Below are positions 53,663-63,685 of a DNA stretch of 64,000 nt, piece after piece; positions within the stretch are counted from its first letter, which is position 1, and every line of letters begins with the position of its first letter. The notes under the pieces were generated by a model that searched no databases, had not been told where the DNA came from, and saw only the letters and a list, made by a program, of their open reading frames with translations. The stretch lies in NCBI RefSeq assembly GCF_003967015.1, contig NZ_AP017560.1, positions 4,726,001-4,790,000 of the forward strand. Reading direction: 5' to 3'. The stretch comes from Pseudanabaena sp. ABRG5-3 (GTDB lineage Bacteria; Cyanobacteriota; Cyanobacteriia; Pseudanabaenales; Pseudanabaenaceae). The position numbers and the translations under genes are program-made.

Positions 53663-53749
53663 AGTTAAGATCAACACTGAGCAGTTAGCGCAGTAACGCT
53701 AAACTCCACAAAGCCTTTATTGACAAGAGTTTAAGATATGAATATCCCA

Positions 53750-53765
53750 TGTGATCACAGTCACA
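53750..53765. promoter_or_regulatory. CRP/SyCRP1-type binding site
   Basis: TGTGATCACAGTCACA is a perfect TGTGA-N6-TCACA palindromic consensus. It lies between divergent amt and the MBL gene. It may control amt, or the plus-strand transcript that ends at 53898. Confidence 0.65.
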
Positions 53766-53789
53766 GGAAGCCAGCTTCGCGATCGCAAG

Positions 53790-53898
53790 TTTAGGGTGAG
53801 CTTAGTCACTGCTCACAACAGAAAAAAGAAAGATACTTAATTCACTAGCGACGTATCTACATAAATTTCCCCGCAAGAATGCCTCCTGCGGGTTTTTT
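53790..53898 (+). ncRNA. candidate small RNA or attenuated leader upstream of the MBL gene
   Basis: The 100 bp after the CRP-type site hold an inner hairpin (GTGAGC with GCTCAC) and finish with a strong terminator-like hairpin. No open frame of note is seen. The 5' end is a guess from the CRP-site position. It could be an sRNA or the leader of the MBL gene that starts 75 bp beyond. Confidence 0.35.
53870..53898 (+). terminator. rho-independent terminator without an upstream gene
   Basis: CCCGCA and TGCGGG form a stem, extended by GA/TC inside, followed by six T. No annotated plus-strand gene ends here; the adjacent gene starts 75 bp later. Confidence 0.75.
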
Positions 53899-53972
53899 AT
53901 GGCTGTATTTGTAAAGAATTCGTTACAATATTTTTAGCACAGTTACCAACGCAGAGAATAACGCAGGAAATT

Positions 53973-54752
53973 ATGTATTTAACATGGCTTGACAGTAACT
54001 CATGGCTCATCGAAATAGCTGGTAAACACATTTTGCTTGATCCTTGGCTAGTTGGTTCAATGATGTTTGGGAATGCTGCATGGTTTTTCAAATCTGACCG
54101 CTTAACGCCTAGACAAATCCCCCAAAATATTGACTTGATCTTGCTATCTCAAGGGTTAGAAGATCACGCTCATCCCGCCACATTAAAGCAACTGGATCGC
54201 CAGATTCCTGTCGTCGGTTCACCTAGTGCCGCCAAGCTAGTTAGGGAATTGGGCTATACCCAAGTTACAGCCCTTGCCCACGGCGAAGTTTTTAGCATCC
54301 CCCATCTTTTAGAAATTAAGGCATTAGTTGGTTCCCCCACAGGACCAACAACAATTGAGAATGGCTATATCCTCAGAGATCTATCAGAAGGCACTTCTCT
54401 TTATTACGAACCCCACGGTTATCATACCCAATCTCTTCAAGATTTTGCACCTGTTGATGTGGTAATTACGCCAACTATCGATCTAAAGCTACCTCTGGTT
54501 GGTACGGTGATCAAAGGTCAACAGAGTGCTGTACAAATAGCCCAATGGCTTAAGCCTCAAGTACTCCTACCAACTGCCGCAGGTGGAGATCTAAGCTACA
54601 GTGGCTTTTTGCTCAAGTTTTTAAAAGCTGAAGGAAGCATTGAATCATTGCGATCGCTATTTGCTGCTAAAGATATTACTACTCAAATTATGGAACCCAA
54701 ACCTTGGGAACGCTTCGAGGTCAAACTCCAGAAACTAGCAGCTAGTAACTAA
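53973..54752 (+). CDS. MBL-fold (UlaG-like) hydrolase family protein
   Basis: A 259-residue protein of the metallo-beta-lactamase fold. 'WLDSNSWLIEIAGKHILLDPWLVG' is a typical start, but the HxHxDH metal motif is altered to SQGLEDHAH, so one ligand is changed (S instead of H). 'YYEPHGYHTQSLQ' and the late 'TAAGGDLSYSG' may supply others. It belongs to a branch seen widely in cyanobacteria with unknown substrate. It is convergent with the cyclase gene downstream. Confidence 0.82.
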   Translation: MYLTWLDSNSWLIEIAGKHILLDPWLVGSMMFGNAAWFFKSDRLTPRQIPQNIDLILLSQGLEDHAHPATLKQLDRQIPVVGSPSAAKLVRELGYTQVTALAHGEVFSIPHLLEIKALVGSPTGPTTIENGYILRDLSEGTSLYYEPHGYHTQSLQDFAPVDVVITPTIDLKLPLVGTVIKGQQSAVQIAQWLKPQVLLPTAAGGDLSYSGFLLKFLKAEGSIESLRSLFAAKDITTQIMEPKPWERFEVKLQKLAASN

Positions 54753-54776
54753 TGCGAGTCCGAGATAATTTGAAAA

Positions 54777-54821
54777 GGGATTTGAGAGAGGGTTTGCTAC
54801 GCAAACCCTCTCTCAAATCCC
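54777..54821. terminator. 21-bp perfect hairpin between convergent genes
   Basis: GGGATTTGAGAGAGGGTTTGC pairs with its complement around a TAC loop. It lies 25 bp after the MBL stop codon. Confidence 0.6.
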
Positions 54822-54861
54822 AAAGGTAAAAGCCTTGCTTAGCAAGGCTTTTACCTTTGGG
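54819..54861. terminator. second perfect hairpin, overlapping the first by CCC
   Basis: CCCAAAGGTAAAAGCCTTGC pairs with its complement around a TTA loop. The two hairpins share three bases, so they may be mutually exclusive. They probably end transcripts from both sides. Confidence 0.6.
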
Positions 54862-54888
54862 ATTTGAAAAAATAATTCTCAGGATTTG

Positions 54889-57800
54889 CTATGGGGTTTT
54901 TAGAGTCACTAGATGCGCTTGCTCTATTGCCATTGCCGCAATTTCTAGAGACGGATCGAGAGATTTTATTCTTTCCTTTTGATCTAGCAACATATAGGTT
55001 TCCATCTCACCTCTGCCTTTGATATATACTTTGCCTCGATGCCAGAAAGAATACTTGTCCTTGAGTAATTCGTAAGTTGCTTCCGTAACCTGAATCCCTC
55101 CCGCTAAGCCATGGGATTCCATGCGACTCGCAAGATTCACCGCATCTCCCCAGAGATCATAGATAAACTTACGGATACCAATGACCCCTGCAACGACTGG
55201 GCCAGTATTAATCCCAATTCGCAGACGGAAGGCACTACCATCATCACCACGCTTGAAGTTAGCAATTTCTCTCTGCATCGCTAGAGCCATTTCGGCGATC
55301 GCCTCCGCATGATCGGGACGCGCCGTTGGCAATCCCCCCACAACCATATAGGCATCGCCAATGGTTTTGATTTTCTCTAACCCCAACTGATCTGCCAACC
55401 GATCAAAAGAAGAGAAAATACCATTAAGCTTATTAACCAATTCATTAGGGGAAATACTCGAAGCTAGCTCGGTAAAGTCCACAATATCTGCAAATAAAAT
55501 CGAGACATTATCGGAGCGAGAGGCGATCGTGCTATCACCATGCTTGAGTTGATGCACAATCGCCTTAGGCAGGATATTTAATAATAAACTTTCTGATTTT
55601 TCTTGCTCAGCCTTAAGCGCTTGCTCTGACTCTTTACGCTCTGTAATATCTTGGACAATACCTTCATAGGAAATGAAATTTCCCTGTTCGTCATAGTTAG
55701 CACTGGCACTAATCAAAACCCAAATTATAGTGCGATCGCGCTTATAAGCTAAAGCTTCAAAACTGACCACCGATCCATTGGTTGCAAGCTGATCAAGAAA
55801 TTCTTGATAACACTTAGGATCCACAAACAGACGATATTCATCTAAAGCCACACCAGTAAGTAGCTCTGTGGGGGATTCATAGCCATAGATCTTTGCCAAT
55901 GCAGGGTTAGCATTGATATAGCAACCATCAGTCTGTGCTTGGAAGATCCCTTCAATAGCATTTTCAAAAATACTGCGATACTTCTCTTCAGCCTCACGGA
56001 GGGAAGCCTCAATTTGCTTTTGATGGCTAATGTCAATAATCACACCATCCCAAACCGTATCACCATTTTCATTGCGATGGGGCTGCGAGATGATGCGTAC
56101 CCATTTCACATTTACAAATAAGCTAGAGACCCGATATTCATGCTCAAATAAGCTCAGCTCTTCCGCAGACCTTCTGACGATCTCATTGAGATCAGCCCGA
56201 TCCTCTGGATGCGCCATATCAAACACCCATTCTAAATGCTCTGAAAACTCCTCCACAGATATACCAAAAATTTCCTGAGTACGGGGACTGATATAGGGCA
56301 TGGAGACTTCACCATTAGGATGCAGCACGGCTCGATAAACAACCCCAGGTACATTGTCCGCGATCGCCGAAAAGCGTTGTTGACTCTCTCGCAAAAGTAC
56401 TTCGGCCTGTTGCCGTTCCGCCGCCTCAGTTTGAAGACGCTTGATCGTTTTTTGCAACTGGATCGTGCGCTGTTCAATGCGTTGCTCTAATCGTTCATTT
56501 GCCTCACGCAAGGCTCCTTCAACATTTAAGAGATCAGTCTGAGCCTTGAGCAATCGCTGATTTGACTTAAACAACTTCGACATTGCCGCACGAGTAATTT
56601 CAGGCGCGAGTTGATTCCGTCCTTTACCTTGCCCTCTCCCTAATAACTCTGCGATCGTAAATTCTAGTTCTTGGGCATCTTTTTCTATCTGCCAACTTTG
56701 ATGAATGCTTTGGGGGATTTCCGCTAGCATTTCCATGATCACATTGGATGTACTGCCATTTAAATCCTCTACACCCAACCAAGGCATGGGTTTAATCGGA
56801 TCAACGGTATAGACAATTTCCAATTTCCCCATCGATGTTACTTCAGCAATTCGACAAGCCGTCGAAATATGATGATTACTCTCAAGGGCGATTTTACCCA
56901 TAGGAGCTAGAAAGCTCTGCCCATAAGCCGCCTGCCGCACTGATTCAATATTAAAAGTTTGAGCCGTTTCTACCGCAAGTTTCCACAAAAATACCTGAGC
57001 ATAGGCAGTTTGCATAACATTGCTAATTGCTGGTACTTGCCCATTATCTGCACCAAACCAAGCCGTAGCCTTACGCAAAAAATCTTGGTTTTGAGCAGCA
57101 TCTAGACTCTGAAAATAGTTAGCACTTACAAGATGTCCTGCCAGAGAGGAGGGATAAAGACTTTGCGTAAGCTGACATAGTTCTACATCCGTTAAGCGCA
57201 TCGACAGGATCGGAATATCTCTAGGATTGATATCTGATATCGCGTACTGTTGCAAAAATGCGATCGAATTATCTGGGGTTAAGGTACTAATGACTATGTC
57301 AGGGGCAATATTTTTAATTTTGGCAATACTATCTTGATAGTCATAAATATTGCGAGGCACATAGTCTTCACATAACAACAAACTGTTTTGTTGATTGAGT
57401 TGAGCGCGAATAATTTTGTTAACGGTACGTGAATAGATGCCATCTGTCCCAATTAAGTAAATGCGATCGCCTTTATTTTGAGCTAACCACGCAATTGCTG
57501 GCTGCACGACCTGATTTGGACATGCCCCTGTATAAAATATATTTTTAGAAAATTCCAGTCCTTCATAGGAATAGGGATACCAAAGCTGGACATGTTTCTT
57601 TTCGAGAATGGGGATCAAGCTTTTCCGAGCTGAGGATGTACAAACTCCAAATAAGTTACTGATTTCTAATTCATCAAGAAAATAGCTAACTTGAACAGCA
57701 ATATTCTGCTCATGGGGAGTCATATCAAAAACAACTGGCTCAATTGTTTTTCCTAATATTCCACCAGACTGATTAATTTCAGCGATCGCCATTAATGTCG

Positions 57801-57921
57801 CATCTTTAACTAGCACTTCTCTAGAGCTTAAACTCCCACTGAGAAAGTGCATAATTCCAACTCGTATGACATCAGTCCTATGATTAATTTCAGGATTTGA
57901 GGACTTAGTCTCTCGATTCAT
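54889..57921 (-). CDS. UrtA-like ligand-binding domain fused to PAS domains and adenylate cyclase
   Basis: A 1010-residue protein. Residues ~20-385 match the urea/short-chain amide binding protein family (UrtA, FmdD, AmiC): 'VIRVGIMHFLSGSLSSREVLVKDATLMAIAEINQSGGILGKTIEPVVFD', 'YPYSYEGLEFSKNIFYTGACPNQVVQPAIAWL'. A coiled coil and two PAS domains follow, then a class III cyclase (~790-975) with metal Asp in FADIVDF and GDAYM. It keeps the purine-binding Lys (EKIKTIGD) and Asp (YDLWGD), so it should make cyclic AMP. No signal peptide or membrane helix is seen, so ligand would be sensed in the cytoplasm. It lies near the ammonium transporter and a CRP-type site. Confidence 0.9.
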   Translation of the reverse strand: MNRETKSSNPEINHRTDVIRVGIMHFLSGSLSSREVLVKDATLMAIAEINQSGGILGKTIEPVVFDMTPHEQNIAVQVSYFLDELEISNLFGVCTSSARKSLIPILEKKHVQLWYPYSYEGLEFSKNIFYTGACPNQVVQPAIAWLAQNKGDRIYLIGTDGIYSRTVNKIIRAQLNQQNSLLLCEDYVPRNIYDYQDSIAKIKNIAPDIVISTLTPDNSIAFLQQYAISDINPRDIPILSMRLTDVELCQLTQSLYPSSLAGHLVSANYFQSLDAAQNQDFLRKATAWFGADNGQVPAISNVMQTAYAQVFLWKLAVETAQTFNIESVRQAAYGQSFLAPMGKIALESNHHISTACRIAEVTSMGKLEIVYTVDPIKPMPWLGVEDLNGSTSNVIMEMLAEIPQSIHQSWQIEKDAQELEFTIAELLGRGQGKGRNQLAPEITRAAMSKLFKSNQRLLKAQTDLLNVEGALREANERLEQRIEQRTIQLQKTIKRLQTEAAERQQAEVLLRESQQRFSAIADNVPGVVYRAVLHPNGEVSMPYISPRTQEIFGISVEEFSEHLEWVFDMAHPEDRADLNEIVRRSAEELSLFEHEYRVSSLFVNVKWVRIISQPHRNENGDTVWDGVIIDISHQKQIEASLREAEEKYRSIFENAIEGIFQAQTDGCYINANPALAKIYGYESPTELLTGVALDEYRLFVDPKCYQEFLDQLATNGSVVSFEALAYKRDRTIIWVLISASANYDEQGNFISYEGIVQDITERKESEQALKAEQEKSESLLLNILPKAIVHQLKHGDSTIASRSDNVSILFADIVDFTELASSISPNELVNKLNGIFSSFDRLADQLGLEKIKTIGDAYMVVGGLPTARPDHAEAIAEMALAMQREIANFKRGDDGSAFRLRIGINTGPVVAGVIGIRKFIYDLWGDAVNLASRMESHGLAGGIQVTEATYELLKDKYSFWHRGKVYIKGRGEMETYMLLDQKERIKSLDPSLEIAAMAIEQAHLVTLKTP

Positions 57922-58182
57922 GATGGCTGATGCTCCTTACATTAAGAGAGTTCTGAATAATAAAAATACCAACATTGTCTGAGTAAGATAAAAGTCATTA
58001 TTGGTATTGGTGGTATCGGATTTCTTAGAAATTTTCTTGAAAAAACCTTCAAATCTTGCCCAGAATTATAATTTTACTTTTAAGAATTTCTAAATAAATC
58101 ATTAAATAAAGCAAAAAAAAGCACGCACACAACAAATTTAGCTTGATCACCCACAAATTATGTTCGGCGAAATGGCTCAAAC

Positions 58183-60567
58183 TCAATTATTTAAAGTATT
58201 CGTTAGTATGTGAGTTGTGACATAACTCACTGCATTGGTAATTGATTGATGTAGAGCCAGCAAAATTTCTGCTCGATTTGAGTCTAAATGTTCTAATTGC
58301 AAACCAATACAATCATGCAAACTCAAACTCGGAAATTTTTTTTTCAACCAATCGATCTCAGCAACCGACGACCGCGTAATAATCAAGATCGGCAGATTTG
58401 CAAGCACCTCTAAATGACTAATAGTTTCCAGATGCTTCAACAAAAAATGATTGTCACCATCAAGCAAAAATAAATCTGGTTGCCAAATCTTAGATAAAAC
58501 ATCGCATTGTGTCAAATCATCAGCCTCTAGTAGGCAATGACCGAGATCTTGCAACAGGTGAATGATCGTATCGTCCAAATTTTGATTTAAATATACAAAT
58601 TTGAGGGATTTAGGAATATTCGCATAGTGGGGTAAGAAAACATTAAGTTCCGCTGCCTTAATTGGCTTTAACAAAATTCCATCAGCTTGATGAGTGCTAA
58701 TCCGTGGCTCGTCGGCACGTTTCATCATCACCATCCGAATATGCTGTGTGACAGGATCCCCCTTGAGCAGGGCTAAAACATCCCAACCCGACAACATCGG
58801 TAAATTTGGACTTAACAGAATCAGACAAGGCTGCAACCGTCGCGCTTTTTCTAAAGCTTCAGTACCCGATCGCGCAATTACGACTTGATAATCCAGATCT
58901 GCAAGGGTCTTTCTCAGCACTTCTACTTCTTCGGATGAAGTTTCGACAATTAAGACCAACCGAGTACGCGCACCATCAATTCGAGATGTTTGTGTATCAG
59001 TATTTACAGGCTCAGGAGGCAACAAAATTGTAAACTGGCTGCCCACATCGACTTGGGAAACAAAAGTAATATCCCCCCCATGCAAACGGGCTAGATGTCT
59101 AGTTAATAGAAGACTGGAACCTGTACCTTCAAAACGACGTGTCAATACATTTTCCATTTGTTGAAATTTTTGAAATACCAAAGATTGCTTATCTTCAGGA
59201 ATCCCAATCCCTTGATCCCATACGGTGATCGCTAGCCAACCTTCCCACCAACGCACAGTAATACCGATTTGGGGCGCGTTATGGGGTAAATCACCAACTA
59301 ATCCCGATGGCAAAACACTGAATTTAAAAGCATTAGATAGAAGATTCACCAGCATTTGCTGCAATCTCGCTTCATCCGCCGAAATGGTTTGGATCGTTGG
59401 ATCAATATCCAAATTAATATCCAATTCCCAACCTTCCTCAAAATTATAATTTCGGGAAATGGCTGAGTCTTGCTGCACCAATTTTCTGACCTGTTGAATA
59501 CTCTTCAGACAAACATCTTTGACCGAAATAGTTTCAGAATATAGTTCGAGTTGTCCTGCTTCTGCTTTAGCAAGATCAAACATATTGTCAATAATCGAAA
59601 CTAGCTGTCTACCACTTTGGTGGATCATTTTCACATAACGACTTTGACGCTCATTTAGCTCTCCAAAGGTATTATTGCTAAGCAAACTGGCAATACCAAT
59701 CACTGAAGTCAAAGGCGTTTTTAATTCGTGGTTAATACAGGTCAAAAATTCATCTTTGAGCCGACTCAACCCCGATAGTTCTTGAGCTAGATTTTTTTGA
59801 GCCGTAATATCATAGGCGATCGCCATTTCTAATCCTTGAAGGCTACCTTGCAAAGCCACATTCACGACTTGCCAAGTAAAAGAAGCACCATCAGTCGTAC
59901 AAAATTCATGGGTTTCTGGCAAATTCGCTTGCAGTATTTGGGGAGAATCCTCCATAGAGGCTAGATCAAGAGCTACATCCCTCCCTCCCTCTAAACGCTG
60001 CACTCCCGATCGCGGCGATATTTCATACAGACTATTGCGCCATGCAGAATTCATACCCACAATCGTCCCATCGTGATCGCTCACCATCACAGGCAAAGGT
60101 ATTTGATAAATTAAAGGTAGCAATAACGAGATAACTGAAGTTTTCTCACTCTCTTCAGTTTTTACGAGCAATCTTAATAGGCTAGAAACCTCTAAGATAC
60201 CTGCAAATTTACCATCCCCACTCACCAAAGCCCAAATCTCCGCCGAATGCCGATATTGCGAAATTCTTTGCAGAAAGTCCGCCACGGTCATTGAGATCGA
60301 GATGGTAGGTAATGGCTCAAGATCAATATCCTCTAGAGCAATCGCTGGTGCAACAAACGTACATTGCTCGGACTCAGCTTGCCAATTTAACAAACACCGC
60401 GCACTAAATAACCCTTGGGGCTGATCATTTTGATCCAGCACCACTACACTAGACCAGCCCTTTTTCAGAAGGTTTAATGCTTCGGAAGTTCTGGCAGGCA
60501 GTCGGCAAATTGCCACCAAAGACTGTCCATATATTTCTAAAGACTGATTTAAGATGAGGGAGTCCAT
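58183..60567 (-). CDS. hybrid histidine kinase with CBS, PAS and degenerate receiver domains
   Basis: A 794-residue protein. Two CBS-like motifs (~10-60 and ~85-140), a PAS domain, and a kinase: HisKA with His in 'CINHELKTPLTSVIG', N box 'QMLVNLLSNAFKFS', G1 box 'WDQGIGIPEDK'. The G2 loop is altered (EGTGSSLLL instead of GxGLGL). Two C-terminal receiver-like domains follow. The first has Ser in place of the phospho-Asp (LLSPNLPMLSGWD). The second has 'LFLLDGDNHFLL' and is weak. It is divergent from kaiA (163 bp). Its partners are unknown; a clock-linked role is only suggested by position. Confidence 0.88.
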   Translation of the reverse strand: MDSLILNQSLEIYGQSLVAICRLPARTSEALNLLKKGWSSVVVLDQNDQPQGLFSARCLLNWQAESEQCTFVAPAIALEDIDLEPLPTISISMTVADFLQRISQYRHSAEIWALVSGDGKFAGILEVSSLLRLLVKTEESEKTSVISLLLPLIYQIPLPVMVSDHDGTIVGMNSAWRNSLYEISPRSGVQRLEGGRDVALDLASMEDSPQILQANLPETHEFCTTDGASFTWQVVNVALQGSLQGLEMAIAYDITAQKNLAQELSGLSRLKDEFLTCINHELKTPLTSVIGIASLLSNNTFGELNERQSRYVKMIHQSGRQLVSIIDNMFDLAKAEAGQLELYSETISVKDVCLKSIQQVRKLVQQDSAISRNYNFEEGWELDINLDIDPTIQTISADEARLQQMLVNLLSNAFKFSVLPSGLVGDLPHNAPQIGITVRWWEGWLAITVWDQGIGIPEDKQSLVFQKFQQMENVLTRRFEGTGSSLLLTRHLARLHGGDITFVSQVDVGSQFTILLPPEPVNTDTQTSRIDGARTRLVLIVETSSEEVEVLRKTLADLDYQVVIARSGTEALEKARRLQPCLILLSPNLPMLSGWDVLALLKGDPVTQHIRMVMMKRADEPRISTHQADGILLKPIKAAELNVFLPHYANIPKSLKFVYLNQNLDDTIIHLLQDLGHCLLEADDLTQCDVLSKIWQPDLFLLDGDNHFLLKHLETISHLEVLANLPILIITRSSVAEIDWLKKKFPSLSLHDCIGLQLEHLDSNRAEILLALHQSITNAVSYVTTHILTNTLNN

Positions 60568-60730
60568 AAGCTGTAACCCTTACGGGTTATTGTTAATAAG
60601 TGTCTGTTGTCACTAACGGCTAGTATATTTTTCTATATAGTACGATCATCAATCTCACATGATTTTGCTATTTAAGTGCGAAAATAAAGCTTAAGATAAA
60701 CTTCGTGCCATTCAAACCACCAAGTAGCCT

Positions 60731-61597
60731 GTGCCTGTCTTGACTAATTTACAAGTATGCTGTTTGGTGGCAGAAACTGATGTCGCCCAAACAAAATCCG
60801 ATCTCGCAAAATTTTTGCCTGAGGATCGATACACCATAACGGTTGTTTCGGACTTAGAATCTCTTGTAAGTTTATTGAAAAAAAACAAAAATGCACAAGA
60901 TTGTTTAGTTATATTCAGAGATGTGGAGGCTGTCGTCGATCACCTCGGTATGCTAAATATTTTTATGCCGACCATACTTGTTCTAGAAGATCTTTATGAA
61001 CAAAGCGAACCTCATGAACAAAGCGAATCAAGAGACTTTTATAGAGCCAGTATCAGCATCAGCTTCGATCAGCTCCATGATTTACCAACCATTATCGATC
61101 AGGCGATCGCCACCTTTATCAAGATTTCCCCACAAGTTCGCCATCAAGTCTATGTCAATATTCCCGATACTCCAGTTTCTGAATCCTTAAGTGTCCAACA
61201 ACAAAGACTAGCTGATAAACTCAATGAGCGATTAGGGTATTTGGGGGTGTATTACAAACGCGATTCACGATTATTCCTACGCAACCTATCTCCCGAAGAT
61301 AGGAAGGAGTATATCGGACGCTTAAAAAGCATCTATCGATCAATCATCCTAGAGTATTTTTCTGAAAAAACGGCTGATTTAAACCAGAAAATTGATGAAT
61401 TCGTTAATCTCTCTTTTTTTGCGGATATTTCTGTCTCACAGGTTCTCGAAATTCACATGGAACTTATGGACGAATTTGCTAAGCAGTTAAGACTAGAAGG
61501 TAGGAATGATGAAATTTTATTAGATTATCGGATTACGCTAATTGACATGATTGCTCACCTCTGCGAACTTTACCGTCGCTCTATACCTCGATCCTAA
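60731..61597 (+). CDS. kaiA: circadian clock protein KaiA
   Basis: A 288-residue protein with the two KaiA domains: an N-terminal pseudo-receiver (~1-135) and a C-terminal four-helix dimer domain (~170-288; 'ERLGYLGVYYKRDSRLFLRNLSPEDRKEYIGRLKSIYRSIILEYF', 'LNQKIDEFVNLSFFADISVSQVLEIHMELMDEFAKQLRLEGRNDEILLDYRITLIDMIAHLCELYRRSIP'). KaiA binds the KaiC tail and stimulates its autophosphorylation. It uses a GTG start. Full length is kept, unlike short KaiA of filamentous N2-fixing strains. 195 bp separate it from kaiB. Confidence 0.95.
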   Translation: MPVLTNLQVCCLVAETDVAQTKSDLAKFLPEDRYTITVVSDLESLVSLLKKNKNAQDCLVIFRDVEAVVDHLGMLNIFMPTILVLEDLYEQSEPHEQSESRDFYRASISISFDQLHDLPTIIDQAIATFIKISPQVRHQVYVNIPDTPVSESLSVQQQRLADKLNERLGYLGVYYKRDSRLFLRNLSPEDRKEYIGRLKSIYRSIILEYFSEKTADLNQKIDEFVNLSFFADISVSQVLEIHMELMDEFAKQLRLEGRNDEILLDYRITLIDMIAHLCELYRRSIPRS

Positions 61598-61792
61598 AGA
61601 AATTAGAGTACTAATTTTAGAGAATCTTAAGCTAAGCAAAATCCGATTGAAATCTGTAACAAATATCTCAAATCTTGAAACTTTATCAATATTTGACCGT
61701 AGCTCCAGACTAAATGCAAAAATCTAATCTATAGAACTATAGAAGTTTAAGAGATTAAGTTATAAATAGCCGAAGCACACCAAATTAATGAA

Positions 61793-62092
61793 ATGATTCG
61801 TAAAACATACGTCCTTAAACTCTATGTCGCAGGCAACACGCCAAACTCTGTACGGGCGCTGAAGATGCTCAACGATATCCTTGAAAAAGAGTTTCAGGGA
61901 GTTTATACATTAAAGGTAATTGATGTGCTGAAAAACCCACAATTAGCCGAAGAAGACAAGATATTAGCGACTCCAACTTTAGCTAAGGTTTTACCTCCCC
62001 CTGTCAGAAAAATTATTGGCGACCTGTCAGATCGCGAAAAGGTTTTAATTGGATTAGATTTACTATACGAGGAACTAATTGGCAATGACTAG
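61793..62092 (+). CDS. kaiB: circadian clock protein KaiB
   Basis: A 99-residue thioredoxin-like fold-switching protein ([29 protein letters not shown]..., '[34 protein letters not shown]'). It binds phosphorylated KaiC and sequesters KaiA. Its end overlaps kaiC by 8 bp (ATGACTAG), which implies translational coupling. Confidence 0.97.
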   Translation: MIRKTYVLKLYVAGNTPNSVRALKMLNDILEKEFQGVYTLKVIDVLKNPQLAEEDKILATPTLAKVLPPPVRKIIGDLSDREKVLIGLDLLYEELIGND

Positions 62093-63656
62093 CTCAACCA
62101 CCCCAAATAATAACAACGAAATTAACGATAATAAAAGGCAAGAGCTAGGTGTACAGAAGTTACGCACCATGATTGAGGGATTAGATGACATCACTCATGG
62201 TGGACTACCAAAGGGGCGATCGACTCTAGTAAGCGGTACTTCTGGTACTGGCAAAACACTTTTAGCCATGCAATTTCTCTATAACGGCATTACAGGGTTA
62301 GATGAGCATGGCGTATTTGTCACCTTTGAAGAATCTCCCTCAGACATTATCAAAAATGCCTATAGCTTTAACTGGGATCTCCAAGAATTAATTGATCAAG
62401 GTAGATTATTTATCCTTGATGCCTCTCCTGACCCTGAAGGGCAAGAAGTGGTTGGGGACTTCGATCTATCAGCTTTAATCGAACGCATTCAATACGCAAT
62501 TATTAAATACAAAGCTAAACGCATCTCCATTGATTCGATGACTGCCATATTTCAACAATACGATTCTCTAGGCTTAGTCCGTCGAGAGATTTTCCGTATA
62601 GTTGCAAGACTTAAATCCCTTGGTGTTACTACAGTTATGACCACCGAGAGAGAATTAGAATATGGACCCGTGGCAAGATTTGGGGTTGAAGAATTTGTTT
62701 CCGATAATGTCATCATCTTAAGAAATGTTTTAGATGGAGAACGCCGCCACCGTACCGCCGAAATTCTCAAGCTACGTGGGACAACCCATATGAAAGGCGA
62801 GTTCCCATTTACCATGACCAGCAAAGGCATCAATATATTCCCACTAGGGGCAATGCGACTTACGCAAAAATCTTCTAACACCAGAGTATCTTCAGGTATT
62901 ACCACTCTGGATGAAATGTGTGGTGGAGGCTACTTTAAAGATTCGATCATCTTGACCACTGGGGCAACTGGTACTGGTAAAACCTTGATGGTCAGTAAGT
63001 TCATTGAAAATGGTTGCGAAAATGGTGAACGTGCCATCCTGTTTGCCTATGAGGAGTCACGCCAACAACTTACGAGAAATGCGTCCTCTTGGGGTACGGA
63101 CTTCGACAAGTGGGAAAGTTCAGGCTTACTCAAAATTATTTGCGTATACCCTGAATCCTCTGGTTTAGAAGATCATTTACAAGTAATTAAGTCCGAAATC
63201 GAAGCCTTTAAGCCCTCTCGTATTGCGATCGACTCTCTTTCGGCACTCGCTAGAGGCGTTAGCAACAACACCTTCCGTCAATTTGTGATCGGTTTGACAG
63301 GTTACGTCAAACAAGAAGAAATCACTGGTTTATTTACCAACACCACCGATCAATTCATGGGTTCACATTCGATTACCGAATCCCACATTTCCACAATTAC
63401 CGACACGATCATTCTGCTACAATATGTAGAAATTCGTGGTCAAATGTCTCGCGCTGTCAACGTCTTCAAAATGCGCGGATCACGTCATGACAGCCGCATT
63501 CGTGAATACATCATCACCGATCAAGGCGCACAAATTAAGGATTCCTTCCAAGGCTTCGAGAGAATTCTCAGTGGTTCGCCCACTAGAGTCTCCGTCGATG
63601 AAAAATCTGAACTCTCCCGCATTATTCGCGGCGTATCAGTAGAGCCTTTAGAATAA
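62085..63656 (+). CDS. kaiC: circadian clock ATPase/kinase KaiC
   Basis: A 523-residue double-RecA-type ATPase, the core of the cyanobacterial clock. The CI domain has Walker A GTSGTGKT (51-58) and catalytic Glu pair FEESPSD; the CII domain has GATGTGKT (293-300) and YEESRQQ. The phosphorylation sites are intact: Ser436-Thr437 in '[11 protein letters not shown]', equivalent to Ser431-Thr432 of Synechococcus elongatus. The C-terminal tail ([21 protein letters not shown]) is the KaiA-binding A-loop. ATG 62085 lies inside the end of kaiB; a TTG two codons earlier is in frame but unlikely. Confidence 0.98.
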   Translation: MTSSTTPNNNNEINDNKRQELGVQKLRTMIEGLDDITHGGLPKGRSTLVSGTSGTGKTLLAMQFLYNGITGLDEHGVFVTFEESPSDIIKNAYSFNWDLQELIDQGRLFILDASPDPEGQEVVGDFDLSALIERIQYAIIKYKAKRISIDSMTAIFQQYDSLGLVRREIFRIVARLKSLGVTTVMTTERELEYGPVARFGVEEFVSDNVIILRNVLDGERRHRTAEILKLRGTTHMKGEFPFTMTSKGINIFPLGAMRLTQKSSNTRVSSGITTLDEMCGGGYFKDSIILTTGATGTGKTLMVSKFIENGCENGERAILFAYEESRQQLTRNASSWGTDFDKWESSGLLKIICVYPESSGLEDHLQVIKSEIEAFKPSRIAIDSLSALARGVSNNTFRQFVIGLTGYVKQEEITGLFTNTTDQFMGSHSITESHISTITDTIILLQYVEIRGQMSRAVNVFKMRGSRHDSRIREYIITDQGAQIKDSFQGFERILSGSPTRVSVDEKSELSRIIRGVSVEPLE

Positions 63657-63685
63657 AAAACGGGGCATAAGCCCCGTTTTTTATT
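63652..63685. terminator. bidirectional terminator after kaiC
   Basis: AATAAAAAACGGGGC pairs with GCCCCGTTTTTTATT around an ATAA loop, with A- and T-runs on both sides. It contains the kaiC stop codon and serves the convergent pentapeptide gene as well. Confidence 0.9.

Noticed and set aside
61598..61792. Small gene or regulatory RNA between kaiA and kaiB
   Set aside because: The 195 bp are AT-rich without an open frame or stable hairpin; it may hold the kaiBC promoter, but no boxes stand out.
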